Shown: positions 9,065 to 18,097 of the stretch, piece by piece
Layout: each line of letters starts with the position of its first letter
How positions within the stretch are numbered: the stretch's first letter is position 1
NCBI RefSeq assembly: GCF_007197555.1
Contig: NZ_CP041614.1
Location: forward strand, 3,278,001-3,342,000
Source: Shewanella psychropiezotolerans
Lineage (GTDB): Bacteria; Pseudomonadota; Gammaproteobacteria; Enterobacterales; Shewanellaceae
Direction of reading: 5' to 3'
DNA length: 64,000 bases
The notes under the pieces: model-generated
The model's database searches: none
What the model was told of the DNA's origin: nothing
What the model saw: the letters and a program-made list of their open reading frames with translations, nothing else
Translations under genes and position numbers: made by a program

Positions 9065-10693
9065 ATGCCAAGAGATAAGGGGTGGGATACCAGTTTCCAG
9101 TCAGTGCCACAGCCGATCGGGTTAGTGACTAAAGATGGTGAGCGAAAGGTCATTAAAGCGCCTGGTTCGGCGTCCACCTCCCGAATGAGTGATGCTGAAT
9201 ATGAACAAGGTAAAAAGGAGATGCAACACGAGGCATTCGTTAATCGTAAACGTGGTGAAGTGACCGTTCCCGAGGACCCTGAATATTACCGTAGTCAAAA
9301 TGTAATGGATTCTCAGGCTGCACAAAGTGCTGATAAACCCAAGGTGGTTAATAAAAAGTGGAGTGAGTTTCAACGAGACTGGCAAAACTATGTAGAGGGA
9401 AAAAACGTCGATGTTCGTGTTATACCTCCAGAGGCGAGTGTACGCTTCAGTTATCGCTATGTCACAAGTAACAACACCGGAGGCCTGAAGTATGATCCTG
9501 CTATTGTTGATAAGCTTTTAGCAAATGAATATAACAGCGATAAGTTAGAAGATGTGTACTATGGCCGTCAGGTACATGATTCGAATACGAGCACAATAGC
9601 GGATCGAACTAGAAGTAAGCAACCTGAAGCTCTTACAAAATGCATCATGAAAATATCCCCAAATAAGCAAGCCGGAACACCATTAATAGTGGCATCAGTC
9701 GGTATGCCGAAAGAGTTTAAAAACGATAGAGGCCTAGAGAAACTGTATTGGTATAACCAAAGTGATTCGAGACCTGTTTATCTCTTTGTACATAAGTCTG
9801 AAGTTAATTTATATGAGGTAACAATGGGAGAGATATTAAGTAAGAAAGGCATTGGTTTAGTCAGCTGGGAATACCCGTCAGGACAGGTTGGTTTCGGCGC
9901 TACGCGTAAGGCAGCGGTTGACTATAGCGCAGATAAGGGCTTCAACAAAGTGATAATGATGGATCACAATGTTGCAGATTCTCAATATGATCTAATATCT
10001 ATGGCAGAGGATGCTACGTCAGAGGTCGGTGATGGAAGCGCCCTCTATATTGGACTTGGTGCATCAAGTTCTACTTTGTCAGCTAGACCTGTCAAGGCTC
10101 ACCTAACTAAAAAAATCATAGGCCGTCCAATAGAACAATTGACCATGTTAAATGATAAAGTGCAGTTTGACCCTGCATTTATTGCATCCTCGGAAGATAT
10201 GGACCTCACAAAGGACATACTGTTTTTTAATAGCCTCAATCAGGAAGAGCTCATCTCTTCTAGTTACCTAAAGTTACAGGATAAAAATACTGGGGCATAT
10301 CCCAAAATTCTCAAGGTCCCGCTGAGTGCAACATCACGTGATTATATCCAATTAGTGGATGACCTTCTGAAAAAATTATCAGAGGAAGAAAAGGATATCG
10401 TTATTCAGGTTAAAAGTGGCGTGAATGCTAGCGAGAAAAATTATGTGGGCGAGGAAGTTAGCCAGAAAGAGCATTTCGTGACCATTGGAACTCTTGCCGA
10501 CTTCATTTCGGATAGGCTAGGAAAAGATAAATCGAGAATTCAATCTATCATCGTTGAGAAAATGTTGCTTCAATATAAGCACACAAACACCCGCTCTGCC
10601 TATAAATTAAGCACGTCTGAACCCATGGATACAGTGTCGGTTTTCAACGATATGGAAACCGATAGGCTTATAAAAAAAATGAAGAGAAAATAG
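9065..10693 (+). CDS. Putative secreted effector sharing the N-terminal module, different C-terminus
   Basis: A 542-aa protein whose first about 85 residues match the preceding gene, after which the two are unrelated. The C-terminal part is not a family I recognise with certainty. A central stretch (VGFGATRKAAVDYSADKGF, then KVIMMDHNV) resembles the G-x-x-x-x-R and DxD-like parts of GT-A nucleotide-sugar transferases, so a second glycosyltransferase-like toxin is possible but weak. No signal peptide or membrane helix; the tail is Lys-rich (IKKMKRK). AAAGGGAATAATCA precedes the ATG. The lower GC content of the C-terminal half, compared with the shared start, fits module exchange. Confidence 0.5.
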   Translation: MPRDKGWDTSFQSVPQPIGLVTKDGERKVIKAPGSASTSRMSDAEYEQGKKEMQHEAFVNRKRGEVTVPEDPEYYRSQNVMDSQAAQSADKPKVVNKKWSEFQRDWQNYVEGKNVDVRVIPPEASVRFSYRYVTSNNTGGLKYDPAIVDKLLANEYNSDKLEDVYYGRQVHDSNTSTIADRTRSKQPEALTKCIMKISPNKQAGTPLIVASVGMPKEFKNDRGLEKLYWYNQSDSRPVYLFVHKSEVNLYEVTMGEILSKKGIGLVSWEYPSGQVGFGATRKAAVDYSADKGFNKVIMMDHNVADSQYDLISMAEDATSEVGDGSALYIGLGASSSTLSARPVKAHLTKKIIGRPIEQLTMLNDKVQFDPAFIASSEDMDLTKDILFFNSLNQEELISSSYLKLQDKNTGAYPKILKVPLSATSRDYIQLVDDLLKKLSEEEKDIVIQVKSGVNASEKNYVGEEVSQKEHFVTIGTLADFISDRLGKDKSRIQSIIVEKMLLQYKHTNTRSAYKLSTSEPMDTVSVFNDMETDRLIKKMKRK

Positions 10694-10730
10694 TGACTAA
10701 TCCTGAAAAATTTATCAGGAGTGGGATGAT

Positions 10731-11148
10731 ATGATGAGAGTAGCTGGACGAATAAACAAAACCATTTACTTACTGAGCTACATTGATGATGAAGACTACC
10801 GGCGAAGGATTTTAACCCAACTTAATCGTGGATAACGACGACACTCTGTAGCGTGTGATTTGCCATGGACAACGAGGAGAGAGCCGTAAACGGTATCGAG
10901 AAGGACTGGAAGATCAACTTGGTGCACTAGGTTTGGTTACCAATGCTGTAGTTTTATGGAATACCATTTACATGCAACCGGCGTTGGATCATTTGGAGGT
11001 AACCATTGAAATAAAAGAAGAAAATGAAGCGAGGTTATCACCATTAGGGCACGGACATATAAATGTACTAGGTCACTATTTTTACGCTGGCAAAACAAGC
11101 GACGAAAGGCATCTTAGACCACTTAATCAACTAAACGACGATGATTAA
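10731..11148 (+). pseudogene. Tn3-family transposase, 3' remnant
   Basis: Two frames together give the C-terminus of a Tn3-type DDE transposase. Frame one (10734 to the stop near 10834) reads RVAGRINKTIYLLSYIDDED and a LTQLNRG end. Frame two, about 10855-11148, reads GQRGESRKRYREGLEDQLGA, LVTNAVVLWNTIYM, then ARLSPLGHGHINVLGHY and HLRPLNQ. A frame break joins them, and the first 85-90 % of the gene is missing. No terminal inverted repeats were identified. It marks past mobile-element activity next to the effector pair. Confidence 0.75.
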
Positions 11149-11199
11149 AATTCCTTAGCATACGTTTCCGTACCACTGGACTTCAAACCCCTTAAACGT

Positions 11200-11294
11200 G
11201 TCATTCCGTAAAGCTAGCAACGAACTTGTACGGGATCCATGTATCTTAAACAGAGCTGGATCCCGGGCATCTTGTGCCTCAACCCTAGGATAAC
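11200..11294. repeat. Dispersed palindromic repeat, copy 3
   Basis: Matches copy 1 along its length, including GTCATTCCGTAAAG and CTTGTACGGGATCCA, but the right hairpin arm has decayed (ACCCTAGGATAACGG instead of CCCGGGATGTCG). Confidence 0.75.
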
Positions 11295-11340
11295 GGCTTA
11301 GAGATGATTACTTAAAACCTGGCATTCTACAGACAAAATT

Positions 11341-11370
11341 AAAGGCCGAAACATTGCTGTTTCGGCCTTT
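11341..11370 (-). terminator. Terminator of ppaC
   Basis: A 13-bp perfect stem (AAAGGCCGAAACA and its complement) with a TTGC loop lies 46 bp after the ppaC stop codon; a short T-rich stretch follows on the minus strand. Confidence 0.8.
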
Positions 11371-11415
11371 AAATTCTGTTTACTTAACGACGGTTAACTG
11401 TCTATAAAGATCAGT

Positions 11416-12336
11416 TTAAGCCAGTGCTTCCTGTAACTGAGGCACAATCTGCTTCTTACGGCTCAATACACCATCGAGCCAGACGCGGCCGTTCTCGGTA
11501 GTCTTACCGTAGGCACGTTCAGTCAGAGTCGCATCATCACTGACGATCAACAGCTCAGAGCCTTCTTTCATGATATCGGTCAATAGCAACAACATGCTGT
11601 GACGTCCGCCTTCGGCTTTAAGAGCGGCGATATCGGTTTCCAATTCGGCCTTAATGTCGTCAAACACAGACAGGTCGATGACCTCGAGTTGACCGATACC
11701 CACCATATGACCATTCATATTGAAGTCTTTAAAATCACGCATAACAAGGTCACGTACCGGTGTGCCTTGGACGGCTGATTTCACCTTGAACATCTCCATG
11801 CCCAGCTCTTTGAAGTCTTCGATACCGGCGATTTCAGCCAAGGCTTCGACACATCTGATATCGGCCGTGGTACAGGTAGGAGACTTGAAGATGACCGTGT
11901 CGCTGAGAATCGCACACATCATGATACCAGCGATGTCTTTTGGAATAGGCACACCATGGAAGTCATACATCATCTTGATGATGGTGTTGCTACAGCCTAC
12001 GGGGCGGATCCAACACTCGAGCGGGGTCGATGTGGTCAAGTCACCCAACTTATGGTGATCGACAATACCGACAATCGTCGCTTCGGCGATATCATCCGGG
12101 GCCTGAGTCAGCTCAGAATGATCGACGATAAATACCTCTTCACCGGCATAGCTCGTCTTGAATTCAGGGGCCTCGAAACCAAACTTTTCTAAGATGAATG
12201 CGGTTTCAGGTGATAGGTCACCTAAACGAGCAGCAATGGCTGGCTCATCGATTGCATTTTTCAGGTTAGCGAGTGCAATTGCACCGCAAATTGAATCTGA
12301 ATCTGGGATCTTATGGCCCACTACATAAACTGACAT
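11416..12336 (-). CDS. ppaC: Manganese-dependent inorganic pyrophosphatase (family II)
   Basis: Cytoplasmic enzyme that splits pyrophosphate into two phosphates, 306 aa, the normal length. N-terminal DHH domain: VVGHKIPDSDSICGA near residues 5-19 (His and Asp metal ligands), VDHSE near 71 and VDHHKLG near 91, the DHH motif. The C-terminal DHHA2 domain ends with an Arg-Lys-Lys motif (SRKKQIVPQL) that binds substrate. GGAGAG precedes the ATG. Single-gene unit with its own terminator. Common in Shewanella and Vibrio. Confidence 0.95.
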   Translation of the reverse strand: MSVYVVGHKIPDSDSICGAIALANLKNAIDEPAIAARLGDLSPETAFILEKFGFEAPEFKTSYAGEEVFIVDHSELTQAPDDIAEATIVGIVDHHKLGDLTTSTPLECWIRPVGCSNTIIKMMYDFHGVPIPKDIAGIMMCAILSDTVIFKSPTCTTADIRCVEALAEIAGIEDFKELGMEMFKVKSAVQGTPVRDLVMRDFKDFNMNGHMVGIGQLEVIDLSVFDDIKAELETDIAALKAEGGRHSMLLLLTDIMKEGSELLIVSDDATLTERAYGKTTENGRVWLDGVLSRKKQIVPQLQEALA

Positions 12337-12532
12337 TGATAACTCTCCTTTAATTACCGTTTATTCTACCAAATTCATCCCGTTTGAAAAACATTAACTG
12401 ACAAGTAAGTAAGCCTGCGCTGCATTTATACCCAAAATGCAGCGCAGGCTTAAGGTACAAGGTTCAAGAATGTCCACTCTGTCGATGACAATTGCAGCAG
12501 TGTTGAAAGTATTTGATAGGAACAGATGAGGC

Positions 12533-13339
12533 CTAACGGAGGAAATCATTGATTATCTTTTGCATCTCACCGCTTCTTCGCATGTCGTAGATGATGATGT
12601 CGAACTGCTTCTTGAAATCCTCTTTAAATGCAAACCGACCTTCATCCATATCGGTAAAGCCTAAGAAGCCTTGCTCTATGCTGACTGTTGCTCCCTCCAT
12701 CAACATCGTATGTTTGCCTCCCTCGTCATATTCGCCGCTCTGCTTAAGTTTTTTGAGCCCCCACAAAATAGAGATGCGATCGTTGAGGTAACAATCTATC
12801 CGCTTCAAACCAAGCTGAAGCAGATTCTCTCTATTCCCTTTCGCCTCGCTCACGGTGATTTTCCCATCCTTAACCGCTTGCCAAAATGCTTCCCCACCTA
12901 AATGGAACCCCGAATTAATGCCTATCACTAACCCATAATAATCTTCGACCCAGTTCAACCTCAGCGCCCTGAAAAAGAGGTCCTCCCGGCATATGACCAT
13001 GACTCTCTCATCCAATATAGGTAGCGAATAAGGCCAGATATAGGGTCTCTTCTCCACATGAAAGTATGGCGGATAGATGGCGAAACCTTTACCGCTTTCT
13101 ATCAAGCGTAACCCACGCTTCCATGGCACGCCGACCAGAGTCACCTTGTAACCTTTCATCCGGGACACGGCAAGCTTGATGATGTTGGCATAAATCCCCT
13201 TCAACTCTCCATCCTCCACATAGGAGTAAGGTGGGTAGTTGGCATCGGCATAGAGGGTGACCTCAATATCTTCAGCAGATGCATGTAGCGGAATAAAAAA
13301 ATACAAAGTCAATGCCACCAGCATGTGAATAAATTTCAT
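12533..13339 (-). CDS. Periplasmic solute-binding protein, family 3
   Basis: A 268-aa protein with a signal peptide (MKFIHMLVALTLYFFIPLHA, cut after ASA) and a single type-3 solute-binding domain: TLYADANYPPYSYVEDGELK is the standard opening strand and ligand loop, followed by GIYANIIKLAVSRM. No transporter permease is adjacent, so it is an orphan binding protein of the kind common in Shewanella; ligand unknown. GGAGGCGGTGCC precedes the ATG. It marks the left edge of the T3SS block. Confidence 0.85.
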   Translation of the reverse strand: MKFIHMLVALTLYFFIPLHASAEDIEVTLYADANYPPYSYVEDGELKGIYANIIKLAVSRMKGYKVTLVGVPWKRGLRLIESGKGFAIYPPYFHVEKRPYIWPYSLPILDERVMVICREDLFFRALRLNWVEDYYGLVIGINSGFHLGGEAFWQAVKDGKITVSEAKGNRENLLQLGLKRIDCYLNDRISILWGLKKLKQSGEYDEGGKHTMLMEGATVSIEQGFLGFTDMDEGRFAFKEDFKKQFDIIIYDMRRSGEMQKIINDFLR

Positions 13340-13455
13340 GGCACCGCCTCCTTCAGTTGTTGGAGCTCAATGATAAAGCGCATCGACATCAATAAATGTA
13401 GTTTACATCAGCCTTTTTTTCTCCCCTCCCCCATAAAGCGACTGAGCAACATTAC

Positions 13456-14505
13456 TTAGTCACAATCATCATAGGGTATAGCCATCACTACCCGTAGCAG
13501 TTCCGCGACGGGTTCAAACAGGCTCTCTGGAATAGGCTCTCCCGCTTCAACTTGACCATAGATGGCCCGGGCCAGAGGGATGTTCTCGACAATAGGCACA
13601 CCAGCTTTTTCCGCCAATGCCACGATATGCAACGCCATATGGCCTTTGGCTTTTTCCAGCACAGTTGGCAAAGGCGTTTCACCAGATTGATAATAGAGAC
13701 AGATAGTCAGGTGAGTCGGGTTACGTACCACCACAGTGGCCTTCTGCACATTAGCTGCTAAACTGCCCGATGCCACTTCCCTTTGGGTTTCACGTCGTTT
13801 CTGTTTAACCTCAGGATTACCCTCTGAGTCCTTATATTCTTGTTTTGTGTCCTCTTTCGACATTTTCAGCTCTTTCATCAAGCTATAACGTTGAAAGGCA
13901 TAATCAGCGATACCAAAAATAACATAACAGCCTAAGAAGCAGCCCCAGAGCCAAGTGATTAACGTCGAAATTACGCCAAGGCCACACGCCTCTCCACACA
14001 AGGGAAGATATTGAAAGGAGTTGACATAACGATGCAGCAGGTAATAGAACACCAGACTGAGCACTATTACCTTAACCAGATTTTTACCAAGCTCAAACAC
14101 ACTTTTCCATGAGATCAGCTGCTTAGCATTATTGATCACATTTAACTTATTCATGCTGGGCTTCAAGGCTTCCGATGCCCATACTGGCCCGGTTTGAACC
14201 ACATTGCCTAGGATGATGGTAAACAGCAGCACTAAGGTCAGCCCACCTAAAAAGCGCAAGGCTATCATGACGAACGTGCCGACAATCTGCTCCGCAGCAG
14301 TCTCCAATGGCAAGTTAATGCTATTGATAGTGGTATTAATTAAGTAGATAAATGACTGCATTAAACCCTGGCCTTCAAACAGGAAGTAACCCAAAATAAT
14401 GGCCATCTGCAGGCCTGTGACAACTTCAGCACTCTTGATCACCTGACCACGATTTCTCGCTTCCCGCAGACGCTTCTCTGTGGGCTTTTCCGTTTTTTCA
14501 CTCAT
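13456..14505 (-). CDS. sctU: T3SS export apparatus switch protein SctU (SsaU/EscU)
   Basis: Inner-membrane component of the type III export gate that switches substrate class by autocleavage. 349 aa: four membrane helices in residues 25-210 and a cytoplasmic domain with the NPTH autocleavage motif at 262-265 (VVVRNPTHLTI). MSEKTEKPTEKRLREARNRG is the typical SctU start. Last gene of the sctR-S-T-U unit, 15 bp after sctT, in the same order as ssaR-S-T-U. Intact frame. Confidence 0.96.
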   Translation of the reverse strand: MSEKTEKPTEKRLREARNRGQVIKSAEVVTGLQMAIILGYFLFEGQGLMQSFIYLINTTINSINLPLETAAEQIVGTFVMIALRFLGGLTLVLLFTIILGNVVQTGPVWASEALKPSMNKLNVINNAKQLISWKSVFELGKNLVKVIVLSLVFYYLLHRYVNSFQYLPLCGEACGLGVISTLITWLWGCFLGCYVIFGIADYAFQRYSLMKELKMSKEDTKQEYKDSEGNPEVKQKRRETQREVASGSLAANVQKATVVVRNPTHLTICLYYQSGETPLPTVLEKAKGHMALHIVALAEKAGVPIVENIPLARAIYGQVEAGEPIPESLFEPVAELLRVVMAIPYDDCD

Positions 14506-14520
14506 ATATCCCCCATTAAA

Positions 14521-15321
14521 CTAGTGACCAGACAAGAGGCCAAACAGTATGCCTGTCTGTTGCTCGACGCCGGTAATACGTTCGAGATAATGAGCCAGTG
14601 CAAATTGCAAACTATAGATGAGCAGTAATAGCACTAAGGCACTCTTGATCGGCATAGAGAGAAAGAAGACGTTGAGTTGCTGGGCCGAGCGGTTCACTAA
14701 CCCCAAAGCCACATCGACCAAGATCATGATCACCATGGCGGGCATTGCAAAGCTCAGGCATAACTGGCACATCAGTTGCCATTCATGACCAATAAAAACC
14801 AGTAAGGGCTGAGTTAAACTCAGATCGAATCCTGGTGGGAGTTGATTGTAGGACTGATACATGGCGCTCAAGAGATGATTAAAACCACCGGAGACAAGAA
14901 ACAGCACAGTTAATACTTGGGTAAACAACATACCATAGATTGAAGATTGCAGACCCATCAAGGGATTGAGTACCGTCGACATTGAGGCGCCGCGCATGGT
15001 ATCGATCACAAACCCCGCCATATCTATGGCCCAAAAAGGGATCGCAGCGCAAAAACCTAACAAGAAGCCCACAACCACCTCCTTGCCATATAAGCTAAAC
15101 AAACTCCAGGTATCAGCCTGTAAGATCACCTGTTGCATATCATCCATTGCCGGCACAGTGGGCAGCGCAAACAACAAGATCAAACTATTACGGATAAGCG
15201 CACTGCCCATTGCCCCACCTTTAAAAAGAGGCAGCAATAACATCATTCCTAATGGACGCATCATACACAGGGCCAATACCGGCAGTTGCGCAGTGATTTC
15301 AATGGGCAGTGGATTCAACAT
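14521..15321 (-). CDS. sctT: T3SS export apparatus protein SctT (SsaT)
   Basis: 266-aa polytopic inner-membrane protein of the export gate (FliR family), with at least six hydrophobic segments. The stretch AIDMAGFVIDTMRGASMST near residue 110 is the conserved family signature. Starts 2 bp after the sctS stop codon. Intact. Confidence 0.94.
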   Translation of the reverse strand: MLNPLPIEITAQLPVLALCMMRPLGMMLLLPLFKGGAMGSALIRNSLILLFALPTVPAMDDMQQVILQADTWSLFSLYGKEVVVGFLLGFCAAIPFWAIDMAGFVIDTMRGASMSTVLNPLMGLQSSIYGMLFTQVLTVLFLVSGGFNHLLSAMYQSYNQLPPGFDLSLTQPLLVFIGHEWQLMCQLCLSFAMPAMVIMILVDVALGLVNRSAQQLNVFFLSMPIKSALVLLLLIYSLQFALAHYLERITGVEQQTGILFGLLSGH

Positions 15322-15323
15322 AA

Positions 15324-15593
15324 TCAGCCCCCCATATGACTTATTTGATCGAAGGTCATGTTGGCATAGTTAAGTAAAGAGCCGCCCATCCAGTGGTAAC
15401 TCACTACCAAGGTAATGCAGACCGCAACCAGCTTGATCAAAAACTGTAAAGTTTGATCCTGGATCTGAGTCAGTGCCTGAACCAGACTCACGATGACCCC
15501 GACCACAGAGGCGACAATCACCACAGGCAGTGATAACAAGAGCACCATCCATAATAGCTCGGAGGTGAAATGTATTATGATAGTTTCACTCAT
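15324..15593 (-). CDS. sctS: T3SS export apparatus protein SctS (SsaS)
   Basis: 89-aa hairpin membrane protein (FliQ family) with two helices and the conserved SLVQALTQIQDQTLQFLIKL stretch. The start at 15593 gives the family's usual length and an ATGA overlap with the sctR stop; a longer upstream frame is not needed. Confidence 0.94.
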   Translation of the reverse strand: MSETIIIHFTSELLWMVLLLSLPVVIVASVVGVIVSLVQALTQIQDQTLQFLIKLVAVCITLVVSYHWMGGSLLNYANMTFDQISHMGG

Positions 15594-16240
15594 GAGAAGG
15601 ACACCATAAGTTGGCCAATCAGCTTTTCCCAACCCCCCATCAAGATAAATATCAACAATTTAAAAGGTAGCGCTATGGTCATGGGTGATACCATCATCAT
15701 GCCCATAGCCAGTAAGATATTGGACACAATGAGATCAATCGCCACGAACGGCAGGTAGATCAGCAGACCAATCTTAAACGCCTCGATAAGTTGACTCATG
15801 GTGAATGCCGGAACCATCACGAAAAGTGAATCTTTCGACAATTCATCCTGGTATTTGTCAGGCCAGGTCTTATGGCCGATATTAGCGAAAAACTCCAATT
15901 GAGTTTTACTGGTGTTCCTCTGTAAGAAGTCACGATAGGGTGCGATGGCTTGAGTATTTATCTGTTCGAGAACATTGGGCGAATCAAACACAATGGGAGT
16001 CGCCTTTAAATTATCGTTGATCTGCATCCCCACCGGCGCCATGGTGAACAGGGTTAAGATGAGAGCCAGACCGTATATTGCCATATTTGGTGGGATCTGC
16101 TGAATACCCAGGGCATTTCGTAACATGGAAAATACGATGGATAATTTAAGAAATGAGCTGCCCATCACCGCAAACAAAGGCAAGAGTGACAGGCAAAATA
16201 ACATGATGATCAATTGAATAGGGTTATCGAGTAAGGCCAT
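15590..16240 (-). CDS. sctR: T3SS export apparatus protein SctR (SsaR)
   Basis: 216-aa FliP-family inner-membrane gate protein with four hydrophobic segments. ALGIQQIPPNMAIYGLALIL and FKIGLLIYLPFVAIDLIVSN are family signatures. First gene of its unit, with AAAGGAGG before the ATG and a regulator-type palindrome 55 bp upstream (16296-16313). It contains a G6 tract that is in frame, unlike several neighbours. Confidence 0.95.
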   Translation of the reverse strand: MALLDNPIQLIIMLFCLSLLPLFAVMGSSFLKLSIVFSMLRNALGIQQIPPNMAIYGLALILTLFTMAPVGMQINDNLKATPIVFDSPNVLEQINTQAIAPYRDFLQRNTSKTQLEFFANIGHKTWPDKYQDELSKDSLFVMVPAFTMSQLIEAFKIGLLIYLPFVAIDLIVSNILLAMGMMMVSPMTIALPFKLLIFILMGGWEKLIGQLMVSFS

Positions 16241-16295
16241 GGAAACCTCCTTTATGACTAGAGTTCCATCATGGCGCGATTCGGCACACTTCGAT

Positions 16296-16313
16296 ATCAG
16301 GTGAAGACCTGAA
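16296..16313 (-). promoter_or_regulatory. SsrB-type palindrome upstream of sctR
   Basis: ATCAGGT-GAAG-ACCTGAA, a 7-4-7 palindrome with perfect 6-bp inner arms. It is one of five nearly identical sites, all before T3SS units (others at 22000, 26526, 31437 and 43908), and sits 55 bp before the start codon. Confidence 0.75.
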
Positions 16314-16326
16314 ACCTAATAAGTAA

Positions 16327-17204
16327 CTAAGCTAGAATCTCAACTTGAGCCAAGAGATCATCTCCGCTTCGCAGTAAACTGGCTGTTCCCAACAAGATAT
16401 TCTCCTCCTCGTCTTGATAGCAGAGTCTCACTTCAGCGTTAAGGCTCACCTCAGCCTGTAACTTATCCCCCATCATCATGGCACCTAGATGTGAAATAGG
16501 CAGAGTCACTCTGGCTATTTCGGCAATCACAGGCGTATGAAGGAGATCCATATCCACCATAATTTCATCTATCATCAGGCTGAACTTGCCTCCTTGCTCT
16601 CCCTGAGCTAACGTCACTCTTGCTAACGGACCATTGCACCAGAGCAAGGCCTCACCACGTTCGAGACGAATATCCCCATCTAACCAAACACCTCCCCCAC
16701 CGCTGGCAGTTGGGGGCTAGACGATGTTTGTAACGCAAATCCCGCGACTAAACTTAAGCTCAAGTTCGCAGACGACCCAGCAAATGGAGACCAGTCGGTC
16801 ACTATGCTCTGCCACTGATCCTGAGGCCAATTGATCAGTACGCAGGTGATATCTCCCACCTCGGCATGAGTCAAGGTGAGTACCGGATAGATTTCAGGTA
16901 AAAGTCCACACGCACTCGGCATCGGCTCCACAGCATCCAGCAACCACGACGCCTCCCCTTCCAACATGGCGGCACTCACGCAGGGCAAGAGCTCACTCGA
17001 CAAATTAACAGGATCCGGAATATCCGTCATGGCAAGGACAAGCTTTTTCCAGTCCTGTTTAGGACACCAAAGCCCCGTATTCAGGGGACCGCCTTGCAGC
17101 TGCCAAAACATCCCGTCTCCTCCAACCCGCTTGAGTTCGATTCGACAAGCCGCTTGCTCTAGCCCTCGACCCAGTATTTGTCCGGCTTTAATCAAAGTGT
17201 TCAT
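16327..17204 (-). CDS. sctQ: T3SS cytoplasmic ring (C-ring/sorting platform) protein SctQ, frameshifted here
   Basis: SsaQ/YscQ homologue. It is read in two frames: residues 1-174 (stop at 16680) and a C-terminal part ending at 16327. Adding one G to the GGGGG tract (plus-strand C 16694-16698) joins them through GGGVWLDGDIRLERGEALLW, a normal SctQ linker, giving about 292 aa with the C-terminal SPOA domain (ISHLGAMMMGDKLQAEVSL). The start at 17204 (MNTLIKAG) has GGGGGTG 6 bp upstream and is preferred over the GTG at 17219. SctQ-family genes often also make a short C-terminal product from an internal start, so the split might be tolerated. Confidence 0.85.
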
Positions 17205-17253
17205 TAATATCACCCCCACTCACTCATTAATTTATCTATCTAGTCATCTAGCT

Positions 17254-17691
17254 TCACTTCTTGACTGGCATCAGTTCTAAACCGATCTCAAATCGCCTCC
17301 CCTTAAGGGCCAGAGAGAGCTTAGGTAACACAGCGGTCAACACCCGAGACTGACGTTGATTCTTGGGGTATATCTGTAATCGGATCCCCAAGCTGTGATA
17401 ACTGGCTTGAATAACCAGTCCCATCATAGGCCCGTTAAGCAGTCTATAACTCAGCATCTCTCCTTGGCGCACGACTTCGGCGCTACCATGACGATAGATG
17501 CCGCCATTGTGGCTCAACAGAGACTTAGTCAGCTCTGAAATCGACCCAGAGGCATTTTTCTCTTTGCCTTTACTGCCCCCAGTCAAGCAGGATTCGAAAC
17601 GACGACGAATATCCGGATCGGACTCGTGACGCGCTTCGACACTGGTTACGCTCATCCTTCGCACTCTATTGATGTCTATTTGATTATTCAT
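17254..17691 (-). CDS. sctP: T3SS needle-length/substrate-switch protein SctP (SsaP)
   Basis: 145-aa soluble protein at the SsaP position, overlapping the end of sctO by 8 bp. SctP proteins are poorly conserved; the call rests on order, size (SsaP is about 124 aa) and a C-terminal part (MGLVIQASYHSLGIRLQIYP) that resembles the secretion-switch domain. Residues 25-60 are charged and Ser/Gly-rich. Confidence 0.75.
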   Translation of the reverse strand: MNNQIDINRVRRMSVTSVEARHESDPDIRRRFESCLTGGSKGKEKNASGSISELTKSLLSHNGGIYRHGSAEVVRQGEMLSYRLLNGPMMGLVIQASYHSLGIRLQIYPKNQRQSRVLTAVLPKLSLALKGRRFEIGLELMPVKK

Positions 17692-18085
17692 CGAACACCG
17701 CCTTTAGCTTTTCCTGATCTTTGCTTAACTGTTGAATGTCTTTGATCAAGGTTTCCATGGTTAAGGCCAACTCATCGGCCTCGTGCTTAAGCGTAACGAG
17801 CCCCTCAGCCAGTGCTCGTTCTTGCTGATAGCCTTTTGCCAACATGAGTTTAAACTGCACTAACTCACCAGGGCTCAGGGCTTGTAGCGGCAGGACTTGC
17901 TGCTCTAGTTTAACCACTAACTCATGCCGCTCGGCTTGCATCTGTAAGGATTTATGGACCTGCTGCTTGCTGACTTGCCGACATTGTGCCAATTGCCGCC
18001 GCAGCTTATCTTGCTTAACCTGCCGGATCACCAGTAGGCGCTTCAGCATCTCAATGTCACTAGTGACTAGACTCGATGCCATCAT
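17684..18085 (-). CDS. sctO: T3SS central stalk protein SctO (SsaO)
   Basis: 133-aa protein that is almost wholly coiled coil, rich in Gln, Lys, Leu and Glu (for example LRRQLAQCRQVSKQQVHKSL). This is the FliJ/YscO-like stalk that contacts the ATPase and SctV. Its place between sctN and sctP agrees with the SPI-2 order. Confidence 0.85.
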   Translation of the reverse strand: MMASSLVTSDIEMLKRLLVIRQVKQDKLRRQLAQCRQVSKQQVHKSLQMQAERHELVVKLEQQVLPLQALSPGELVQFKLMLAKGYQQERALAEGLVTLKHEADELALTMETLIKDIQQLSKDQEKLKAVFDE

Positions 18086-18097
18086 TTTTCCCCTTAC

